Part shown: positions 1 through 5,835 of the stretch, piece by piece
Layout of the letters: each line of letters opens with the position of its first letter
How positions within the stretch are numbered: position 1 is the stretch's first letter
NCBI GenBank assembly: GCA_028292835.1
Contig: JAQGLP010000520.1
Span: forward strand, 1 to 5,835
DNA length: 5,835 nt
From: Variovorax sp.
GTDB taxonomy: Bacteria; Pseudomonadota; Gammaproteobacteria; Burkholderiales; Burkholderiaceae_C
Direction: 5' to 3'
Notes under the pieces: model-generated
The model's input: the letters and a program-made list of their open reading frames with translations, nothing else
Told to the model about the DNA's origin: nothing
The model's database searches: none
Made by a program: the position numbers and the translations under genes

Positions 1-824
<824 letters not shown>

Positions 825-857
825 GGGCGAACCTCAATCAGCTGGCGGTGCGGCCGG

Positions 858-863
858 TAAAAT
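858..863 (+). promoter_or_regulatory. Possible -10 element (TAAAAT) for the aminotransferase gene
   Basis: TAAAAT lies in the divergent intergenic region about 100 bases before the aminotransferase ATG and is the best sigma-70-like -10 match there. No convincing -35 hexamer is seen 16-18 bases upstream, so this is a weak call. If used, it would give a leader of roughly 95 nt containing the hairpin at 912-929. I could not define a promoter for uvrB on the other strand. Confidence 0.3.
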
Positions 864-911
864 TCAAGGCAACCCGAAAGCCTAACCCACTGCCGGGTCC
901 ACAGCCAGCCT

Positions 912-929
912 ACGGACGCCGCCGTCCGT
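912..929 (+). promoter_or_regulatory. Inverted repeat / hairpin in the aminotransferase leader
   Basis: ACGGACG (912-918) and CGTCCGT (923-929) are perfect reverse complements separated by a four-base CCGC loop. They form a GC-rich 7-bp stem that ends 21 bases before the GAGGA ribosome site. There is no T-tract, so it is not a standard intrinsic terminator. It could be a leader hairpin affecting mRNA stability or translation, or an operator-like dyad; the sequence does not decide. Confidence 0.5.
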
Positions 930-950
930 GGGCGATTCGAGATTCATCCA

Positions 951-955
951 GAGGA
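951..955 (+). promoter_or_regulatory. Ribosome binding site GAGGA fixing the aminotransferase start
   Basis: GAGGA is followed by a T-rich spacer of nine bases and then ATG at 965. It supports 965 rather than the in-frame upstream start at 848, whose extra residues (MRPVKFKATRKPNPLPG...) show no family similarity. A second ATG at 971 is also possible but is 15 bases from the site. Confidence 0.7.
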
Positions 956-964
956 TTTTTTTCC

Positions 965-2161
965 ATGTCCATGTTCACCGCCGTCGAAATGGCGCCGCGC
1001 GACCCGATCTTTGGTCTCAACGAGCAGTACGCCGCCGACAGCAACCCGAAAAAAGTCAACCTCGGCGTCGGCGTGTACTACGACGACAACGGCAAGCTGC
1101 CGCTGCTGGAGTGCGTCCAGGCGGCCGAAGAGGACATGATGAAAAAGCCCAGCGCGCGGGCCTACCTGCCCATGGACGGCATCGCCGCGTATGACAGCGC
1201 CGTCAAGGGCCTGGTGTTCGGCGCCGAGAGCGAACCCGTGAAATCAGGCCGCGTCGCCACCGTCCAGGCCATCGGCGGTACCGGCGGCCTGAAGATCGGC
1301 GCCGACTTCCTCAAGAAGCTCAACCCGGCGGCCAAGGTGCTGATCAGCGACCCGAGCTGGGAAAACCACCGCGCGCTGTTCACCAACGCCGGCTTCCCGG
1401 TCGATACCTACCCCTACTACGACGCAACCCGGCGCGGCGTCGACTTCGACGGCATGCTGGGCGCCCTGCAGGCGGCGCCGGCAGGCACCGTCGTGGTGCT
1501 GCACGCCTGCTGCCACAACCCGACCGGCTACGACCTGACGGATGCGCAGTGGGACCAGGTGATCGCGACGGTCAAGGCGGGCAACCTCGTCGCCTTCCTC
1601 GACATGGCCTATCAGGGCTTCGGCCACGGCATTGCCGAGGATGGTGCGGTCATCGGCAAGTTCGTCGCCTCTGGCCTCAGCTTCTTCGTCTCGACCTCGT
1701 TCTCGAAGAGCTTCAGCCTGTACGGCGAGCGCGTGGGCGCACTGTCGGTGCTGTGCGAAAGCAAGGAAGAAGCTGACCGCGTGCTGAGCCAGCTCAAGAT
1801 CGTCATCCGCACCAACTACAGCAACCCGCCGACGCACGGCGGCGCCGTGGTGGCGGCGGTCCTCAACGACCCGGCGCGGCGCGCGGTCTGGGAGAGGGAA
1901 CTCGGCGAGATGCGCATGCGCATCAAGAGCATGCGCCAGAAGCTGGTCGAGGGCCTGAAGGCGGCCGGCGTGACGCAGGACATGAGCTTCATCACCACCC
2001 AGATCGGCATGTTCAGCTACTCGGGGCTGACCAGGGATCAGATGGTGCGTCTGCGCAACGAATTCGGCGTTTACGGCACCGACACTGGCCGCATGTGCGT
2101 GGCAGCGCTCAACAGCAAGAACATCGATCACGTCTGCGAAAGCATCGCCAGGGTAATTTGA
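965..2161 (+). CDS. tyrB: Aspartate/aromatic amino acid aminotransferase (class I, PLP-dependent)
   Basis: This cytosolic enzyme transfers the amino group of aromatic amino acids and/or aspartate to 2-oxoglutarate, the last step of Tyr/Phe synthesis or the Asp-oxaloacetate exchange. The 398-residue length matches E. coli TyrB/AspC (about 397). Visible PLP and substrate residues are W132, N185 in CCHNPTG, D213 and Y216 in FLDMAYQGF, the Schiff-base lysine K248 in STSFSKSFSLYGER, and R256 binding phosphate. Two carboxylate-binding arginines also appear: R282 in IRTNYSNPP (donated by the partner subunit) and R376 in TGRM. All are intact, so the enzyme should be an active homodimer. The start follows the GAGGA site at 951-955. 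The motifs do not separate tyrB from aspC specificity; the name tyrB follows usual practice for the uvrB-linked betaproteobacterial gene. No clear terminator follows it. Confidence 0.93.
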   Translation: MSMFTAVEMAPRDPIFGLNEQYAADSNPKKVNLGVGVYYDDNGKLPLLECVQAAEEDMMKKPSARAYLPMDGIAAYDSAVKGLVFGAESEPVKSGRVATVQAIGGTGGLKIGADFLKKLNPAAKVLISDPSWENHRALFTNAGFPVDTYPYYDATRRGVDFDGMLGALQAAPAGTVVVLHACCHNPTGYDLTDAQWDQVIATVKAGNLVAFLDMAYQGFGHGIAEDGAVIGKFVASGLSFFVSTSFSKSFSLYGERVGALSVLCESKEEADRVLSQLKIVIRTNYSNPPTHGGAVVAAVLNDPARRAVWERELGEMRMRIKSMRQKLVEGLKAAGVTQDMSFITTQIGMFSYSGLTRDQMVRLRNEFGVYGTDTGRMCVAALNSKNIDHVCESIARVI

Positions 2162-2206
2162 GCGCGCAGCATAGGGGTCGGCGCCTACAAAAAGACTCCT
2201 GTCTAT

Positions 2207-2215
2207 TGATATATT
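2207..2215 (+). promoter_or_regulatory. Extended -10 promoter element for phaZ
   Basis: TG at 2207-2208, one base, then TATATT at 2210-2215 matches the extended -10 pattern TGnTATAAT. It sits in the most AT-rich part of the 82-bp gap after the aminotransferase gene. No good -35 is seen (closest CTACAA at 2185-2190, 19-base spacing), which extended -10 promoters tolerate. Transcription would begin near 2221-2223, leaving a leader of about 20 nt. This supports the ATG at 2244 over the TTG at 2214, which lies within the -10 element. Confidence 0.5.
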
Positions 2216-2233
2216 GCGCTGCAGCAATCACCT

Positions 2234-2237
2234 AGGT
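2234..2237 (+). promoter_or_regulatory. Ribosome binding site AGGT for phaZ
   Basis: AGGT within CCTAGGTAACC is six bases before ATG 2244. It is short but correctly spaced, and it selects the start that gives the family-typical N-terminus MLYHLYEAQRS. Confidence 0.5.
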
Positions 2238-2243
2238 AACCAG

Positions 2244-4244
2244 ATGCTTTATCACCTTTACGAAGCTCAGCGGTCGCTCATGGAACCGTTCACGGACTTC
2301 GCGCAGGTTGCCTCGAAGCTTTACAGCAAGAGTGTCTCCCCGTTCGCGCAGTTGCCGATCGCGCAGCGCGTGGCCGCCGGCTACGACCTGATCTACCGCC
2401 TGGGCAAGGACTACGTCAAGCCCGAGTTCGGCATCAGCAGCGTCGCGGTCGACGGCGTGGACGTGGTCATCCACGAGCACGTTGAGCTCGACAAGCCGTT
2501 CTGCCAGCTGCGCCGCTTCAAGCGCTTTACCGACCAGCCGGCAACGCTGCAGGCTTTGAAGCAGCAGCCTGCCGTGCTGATCGTCGCTCCGCTGTCGGGC
2601 CACTACGCGACGCTGCTGCGCGACACGGTCAAGACCATGCTGCAGGGCCACAAGGTGTACATCACCGACTGGAAGAACGCCCGCATGGTGCCGACGTCCG
2701 AAGGCTCCTTCCATCTGGACGACTACATCCACTACGTCGAGGACTTCATTCGGCACCTGCAGGAGCTGTACGGCAACTGTCACGTGGTGAGCGTGTGCCA
2801 GCCGACGGTACCGGTGCTCGCGGCCATCTCGCTGATGGCGAGCCGCGGCGAAAAAACGCCGCTCTCGATGACCATGATGGGCGGCCCGATCGACGCGCGC
2901 AAATCGCCCACCGTGGTGAACAACCTGGCGACCAACAAGAGCTTCGAGTGGTTCGAAAACAACGTCATCTACCCCGTGCCCAAGAATTTTCCGGGTGCCG
3001 GACGCCGGGTCTACCCGGGCTTCCTGCAGCACACGGGATTCGTCGCGATGAACCCGGACCGCCATGCGTCCAGCCACTACGATTATTTCAAGAACCTGAT
3101 CAAGGGCGATGACGCGAGCGCCGAGGCGCATCGCAAGTTCTACGACGAGTACAACGCCGTGCTCGACATGGATGCCGACTACTACCTCGACACCATCCGC
3201 ATCGTGTTTCAGGATTTCCTGCTGATGCAGGGCATCTGGGACGTGAAGGCCAGCGATGGGACGCTGGAGCGTGTCAAGCCGCAGGACATCACCGCCACCG
3301 CCCTGCTCACGGTCGAGGGCGAACTCGACGACATCTCGGGCTCGGCCCAGACCCAGGCGGCGCACGAGTTGTGCACGGGCATTCCGGCGAACCTGCACGA
3401 GCACCTCGAGGTCGAGGGTGCCGGCCACTACGGTATTTTCAGCGGACGCCGCTGGCGCGATGCGGTCTATCCGAAAGTGCGCGCCTTCATCGCCGCCCAT
3501 GACCTGCCCCAGCAGGGCAAGGTGGACTTGGTCAGCGCCGTGACGGCCGAGGACGCGGCCATCGAACCGGATGCCATCAGTCAGGTCGTCAAGTTTCGTG
3601 CTACCAAGCCAGCCAAGGTGGCCAAGGTGGCGAAAACCAGGACTGTCGTCGAGCCCAAGGCAAAGGCGGTCAAGCCAGTCAAGGAACGAGCAGCCAAGTC
3701 CCCAGCGCCCCAAGCGGCCGACCTGACGCTGGAAACACCACCAGCCGCCAAGACAGCAGCAGGCAAGAAGGCCGCCAAAGCGATACGGAACGCTGACGTG
3801 CCTGACGCCACCGGCCCACGGTCCGCCAAGCGCGTTGCCAAGCGGACCGCCAAACCTCGGCATGTCGAAGCCGTCAGCGCGTCGCAGATGCTGGACGCCA
3901 CCCCGTCCACCCATCGGCAGGCCCCGGCTGCCGAGGCGACGGCGGCCGCACCGGTCGAGGCATCCGCTTCTCGTCCCGCGATCGTCGAGCCGGCCAGCCA
4001 GCAGCCTGACGCCGCAGCCGGGAAGGAACGCGCCACGAAAGCCCCTGCCAACGCAGCCAGCCAGACAAAGCCCGAGCACGTGGCAGCGGAGTCCAATCCG
4101 CTGGCCGACAACGACAATGCGCACAGCAGCAGTGCCAAGTCTCGCCGGCAAGAACCGTTGGAGGAAGTGCCGGCCGATACGGCGGCGGACCCGCAACCCG
4201 CCTCCTTCGAGGCAGCGGTGGCACCCCAGCGGGCGGTTGCTTAA
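2244..4244 (+). CDS. phaZ: Intracellular PHB depolymerase with a histone-H1-like C-terminal tail
   Basis: The enzyme mobilises stored poly(3-hydroxybutyrate) at the carbonosome (PHB granule) surface. Residues 1-423 closely match the Ralstonia eutropha i-PHB depolymerase PhaZ1 (about 420 residues, recalled from memory). The catalytic cysteine is C185 in SVCQPTVPV, a lipase-box-like motif with Cys in place of Ser. The probable triad partners are D362 (or D363) in VEGELDDISG and H395 in GAGHYGIFSGRRW. No signal peptide is visible, consistent with an intracellular enzyme. The protein is 666 residues, about 245 more than the family norm. The tail (424-666) is low-complexity. Residues 451-540 contain 24 Lys/Arg against 6 Asp/Glu, with AK/PAK-type spacing (KPAKVAKVAKTR, AAGKKAAKAIR, SAKRVAKRTAKPR). 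Residues 541-666 are Ala/Pro/Ser/Glu-rich and nearly neutral. I infer possible DNA, phasin or granule binding; it is untested. The ferredoxin gene follows after 26 bp. Confidence 0.93.
   Translation: MLYHLYEAQRSLMEPFTDFAQVASKLYSKSVSPFAQLPIAQRVAAGYDLIYRLGKDYVKPEFGISSVAVDGVDVVIHEHVELDKPFCQLRRFKRFTDQPATLQALKQQPAVLIVAPLSGHYATLLRDTVKTMLQGHKVYITDWKNARMVPTSEGSFHLDDYIHYVEDFIRHLQELYGNCHVVSVCQPTVPVLAAISLMASRGEKTPLSMTMMGGPIDARKSPTVVNNLATNKSFEWFENNVIYPVPKNFPGAGRRVYPGFLQHTGFVAMNPDRHASSHYDYFKNLIKGDDASAEAHRKFYDEYNAVLDMDADYYLDTIRIVFQDFLLMQGIWDVKASDGTLERVKPQDITATALLTVEGELDDISGSAQTQAAHELCTGIPANLHEHLEVEGAGHYGIFSGRRWRDAVYPKVRAFIAAHDLPQQGKVDLVSAVTAEDAAIEPDAISQVVKFRATKPAKVAKVAKTRTVVEPKAKAVKPVKERAAKSPAPQAADLTLETPPAAKTAAGKKAAKAIRNADVPDATGPRSAKRVAKRTAKPRHVEAVSASQMLDATPSTHRQAPAAEATAAAPVEASASRPAIVEPASQQPDAAAGKERATKAPANAASQTKPEHVAAESNPLADNDNAHSSSAKSRRQEPLEEVPADTAADPQPASFEAAVAPQRAVA
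3594..3863 (+). other. Basic Lys/Ala/Pro-rich tail segment of PhaZ (residues 451-540)
   Basis: This segment encodes about 90 residues with a net charge near +18, no hydrophobic core and AKxAK-like spacing, resembling histone H1 C-termini and the nucleoid-binding tails of PhaF and PhaM. Third positions are noticeably less G/C-biased than in the catalytic domain (CCA, GCA, ACA, CGA and CAA codons at 3670-3770). That fits weak constraint on sequence but retained composition. DNA binding is inferred from composition alone. Confidence 0.6.
3612..3629 (+). repeat. Tandem 9-bp repeat in the PhaZ tail
   Basis: GCCAAGGTG occurs twice back to back (3612-3620 and 3621-3629), with a degenerate continuation GCGAAA. 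It encodes the repeated Ala-Lys-Val of PAKVAKVAK and suggests the basic tail can grow or shrink by in-frame slippage. Confidence 0.75.
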
Positions 4245-4258
4245 GCCTCATTCAGGGC

Positions 4259-4265
4259 GAGAGGG
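4259..4265 (+). promoter_or_regulatory. Ribosome binding site for the RnfB-like ferredoxin
   Basis: GAGAGGG ends five bases before a GTG start at 4271. No ATG or other well-placed start lies nearby in this frame. The translated N-terminus, ALTLAERIDAALPQTQC, runs straight into the first iron-sulfur motif as in other soluble RnfB proteins. Confidence 0.6.
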
Positions 4266-4270
4266 CTGGC

Positions 4271-4915
4271 GTGCTTGCGGACCGTCCTGCGCTGACGCTG
4301 GCCGAGCGCATCGACGCCGCATTGCCGCAGACGCAATGCAGGCGCTGTGGCTACCCGGATTGTAAAGCCTACGCCGTCGCCATTGCGTGTGACGGCGCCG
4401 CGATCAACCGCTGCCCGCCAAGTGGCGCCGAGGGCGTCGGGCGTTTGGCGCGCCTGACAGGCCGCGACGTCGAGCCCCTCGATGTGCTGTGCGGCAGCGA
4501 AGGTCCGCGCGGCGTAGCGGTCATCGACGAGGACTGGTGCATTGGCTGCACGCTGTGCCTGGAGGTCTGCCCGACCGATGCCATCGCGGGGCTCAACAAG
4601 CGCATGCATACCGTTATCGAGCCGCATTGCACCGGCTGCGAGCTGTGCATCCCGGTCTGCCCGGTCGACTGCATCTCCATCGAAGTGATCACGCCAGGGC
4701 GCACAGGCTGGCAGGCCTGGTCACAAGCGCGAGCCGACGAAGCGCGTCATCGCTATGAAATTCATAGCGCAAGAACCAGACAAGCCGAGCACCGCAACCC
4801 CGAAACACCTGAAATCGCAACGGATGCCGGACAACGCAAGCGCACCGTGGTCGAAGCGGCGCTGGCGCGCGCGCGCGCTGCCGCGGCGGCACGCAACACC
4901 ACCATCAAGTCCTGA
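4271..4915 (+). CDS. rsxB: RnfB/RsxB-like ferredoxin with three [4Fe-4S] motifs, no membrane anchor
   Basis: This is an electron-transfer protein related to subunit B of the Rnf/Rsx ferredoxin:NAD+ oxidoreductase complex; its actual redox partner is unknown. The 214 residues begin with the RnfB-type Fe-S domain, with cysteines 23, 26, 31 and 48 in QCRRCGYPDCKAYA...CPPSG. A bacterial 2[4Fe-4S] ferredoxin follows: C90, C93, C96, C100 and C120, C123, C126, C130, each last cysteine followed by Pro. All cluster cysteines are intact. Canonical RnfB has an N-terminal transmembrane helix; here the protein starts directly at the Fe-S domain and is probably cytosolic. The C-terminus (about 150-214) is Arg/Ala-rich, charged and probably helical. 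It carries an AT-rich palindrome with AGA codons at 4751-4780. The GTG start is 26 bp after phaZ, suggesting co-transcription. No other rnf genes are in the window. Confidence 0.88.
   Translation: MLADRPALTLAERIDAALPQTQCRRCGYPDCKAYAVAIACDGAAINRCPPSGAEGVGRLARLTGRDVEPLDVLCGSEGPRGVAVIDEDWCIGCTLCLEVCPTDAIAGLNKRMHTVIEPHCTGCELCIPVCPVDCISIEVITPGRTGWQAWSQARADEARHRYEIHSARTRQAEHRNPETPEIATDAGQRKRTVVEAALARARAAAAARNTTIKS
4751..4769 (+). repeat. AT-rich perfect palindrome inside the ferredoxin gene
   Basis: CGCTATGAA (4751-4759) and TTCATAGCG (4761-4769) are perfect 9-bp reverse complements around a single A. The palindrome encodes RYEIHS, at residues 161-166 of the ferredoxin tail. It stands out in a very GC-rich gene, and two AGA arginine codons follow at once (residues 168 and 170). 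It resembles short GCTAT...ATAGC palindromes that I recall being dispersed in Comamonadaceae genomes, so it may be a REP-like insertion tolerated in frame. That link is from memory and untested. Confidence 0.7.
4865..4878 (+). repeat. (GC)7 dinucleotide tract
   Basis: Fourteen bases of uninterrupted alternating GC lie within the Ala/Arg-rich 3' end of the ferredoxin gene (residues about 199-203, ARARA). It is a possible slippage or Z-DNA-prone site; a two-base change here would alter the last dozen residues only. Confidence 0.8.
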
Positions 4916-4960
4916 CGCGCAGGCACCGGGACGCTTCGACCTGGACTGTGGAGTTCTGCG

Positions 4961-4965
<5 letters not shown>
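4911..4965. terminator. Inverted repeat spanning both convergent stop codons, possible bidirectional hairpin
   Basis: CCTGACGC (4911-4918) and GCGTCAGG (4958-4965) are perfect 8-bp reverse complements flanking a 39-base loop. The ferredoxin stop (4913-4915) lies in one arm and the VOC stop (4961-4963) in the other. Inside the loop CCGGG and CCTGG can add a short stem with a G-U pair. There is no T-tract on either strand, so Rho-independent termination is not well supported. It is the only dyad in the 45-bp convergent gap. Confidence 0.35.
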
Positions 4966-5466
<501 letters not shown>

Positions 5467-5470
<4 letters not shown>

Positions 5471-5835
5471 GCGCAGCCTTCCGGCTCGGTGGTCTGGCGC
5501 GCCCTCAGGCCCAGCTTCGAGAGCAGCTTCACGTCGGCCTCCACGTCCGGGTTGCCGGTGACCAGCAGCTTGTCGCCGTAGAAGATCGAGTTGGCGCCCG
5601 CAAGAAAGCACAGCGCCTGCACCGCGTCGCCCAGTTGCTGACGCCCGGCCGACAGCCGCACGCGGGCCTTGGGCATGGTGATGCGCGCGACCGCGATCAC
5701 GCGCACGAAGTCGAGCGGATCGATTGGCTCGCTGTCGGCCAAAGGCGTGCCGGGCACGCGCACCAGGCTGTTGATCGGCTCCGTTTCCGGGTAAGGCGCA
5801 AGGTTGGCCAACTGCGCGATCAGCCCGGCGCGGTG
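5467..5835 (-). CDS. bioB: Biotin synthase, C-terminal part (cut by right edge)
   Basis: BioB is a radical-SAM enzyme that inserts sulfur into dethiobiotin in the last step of biotin synthesis. Only the final 122 residues are present; the radical-SAM CxxxCxxC cluster lies beyond the right edge. The visible part aligns well with the E. coli enzyme: HRAGLIAQLANL, PINSLVRVPGTPLAD, DFVRVIAVARITMPKARVRLSAGR and ALCFLAGANSIFYGDKLLVT. The arginine of VRLSAGR corresponds to the unusual Arg ligand (Arg260 in E. coli) of the sacrificial [2Fe-2S] cluster. The protein stops soon after the conserved KLGL, with only a short QTTEPEGCA tail, whereas E. coli BioB has a longer end. Its TGA overlaps the ATG of the downstream VOC gene, indicating one operon. 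Confidence 0.96.

Noticed and set aside
848..964. Upstream in-frame start adding 39 residues to the aminotransferase
   Set aside because: The extra residues have no family similarity and cover the leader hairpin and ribosome site. The start at 965 gives the standard length and has GAGGA at the right distance.
2172..2187. Possible terminator after the aminotransferase gene (TAGG ... CCTA)
   Set aside because: Only four pairs form before a mismatch, and it is followed by an A-rich rather than a T-rich stretch.
1244..2227. A 327-codon open frame on the minus strand opposite the aminotransferase
   Set aside because: Same antisense artefact of high third-position GC; its product has repetitive Ala/Arg/His/Val composition and no recognisable motif.
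2214..2243. TTG start adding ten residues to PhaZ
   Set aside because: It lies within the extended -10 element and has no ribosome site. ATG 2244 gives the family N-terminus and follows AGGT.
2232..4196. A 654-codon open frame on the minus strand covering almost all of phaZ
   Set aside because: It is antisense to a gene with clear family identity. Its product is rich in Arg, His, Val, Asp and Gly runs typical of the complement of G/C-ending codons, and it shows no domain.
4319..4339. Perfect 7-bp inverted repeat GCATTGC / GCAATGC near the start of the ferredoxin gene
   Set aside because: It lies within well-conserved coding sequence (ALPQTQC). A dyad of this size with a 7-base loop is expected by chance in a window of this length, so no function is claimed.
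5471..5611. Longer VOC reading frame starting inside bioB
   Set aside because: The added residues are the out-of-frame translation of bioB. The ATG overlapping the bioB stop has a good ribosome site and begins just before the VOC fold.

Overview
The window looks like chromosomal DNA of a high-GC betaproteobacterium, most likely Burkholderiales. This is inferred from four things: an intracellular PHB depolymerase of the Ralstonia PhaZ type, the divergent uvrB / aromatic-aminotransferase pair, a soluble RnfB-like ferredoxin, and strong G/C preference at third codon positions. I cannot assign a genus; a Comamonadaceae-like palindrome in the ferredoxin gene is only a weak hint.

Layout from left to right. 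(1) Bases 1-824, minus strand: the N-terminal 274 codons of UvrB (nucleotide excision repair), running off the left edge. (2) A 140-bp divergent intergenic region (825-964) with a GC-rich hairpin in the leader of the next gene. (3) 965-2161, plus: a class I aspartate/aromatic aminotransferase with all expected catalytic residues. (4) 2244-4244, plus: an intracellular poly(3-hydroxybutyrate) depolymerase whose complete catalytic domain (about 423 residues) is followed by an unusual 243-residue tail. The first half of the tail is Lys/Ala/Pro-rich and resembles histone H1 or the DNA-binding tails of PHA-granule proteins such as PhaF and PhaM. (5) 4271-4915, plus: an RnfB/RsxB-like ferredoxin with three [4Fe-4S] motifs and no membrane anchor, 26 bp behind phaZ and probably co-transcribed. 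(6) 4961-5470, minus: a VOC (glyoxalase/epimerase fold) protein. (7) 5467-5835, minus: the C-terminal 122 residues of biotin synthase BioB, running off the right edge. bioB and the VOC gene overlap by ATGA and form a translationally coupled pair that converges on the ferredoxin gene.

Most genes are housekeeping metabolism. The feature most worth pursuing is the depolymerase tail. If it binds DNA, it would put the PHB-degrading enzyme itself, not only a phasin, at the nucleoid-granule interface. Secondary points are an AT-rich perfect palindrome with rare AGA codons inside the ferredoxin gene, the VOC protein's changed first metal-ligand position, and an inverted repeat that contains the stop codons of both converging genes. 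No mobile element, CRISPR array, tRNA or rRNA gene was seen, and no gene-free stretch exceeds 140 bp.
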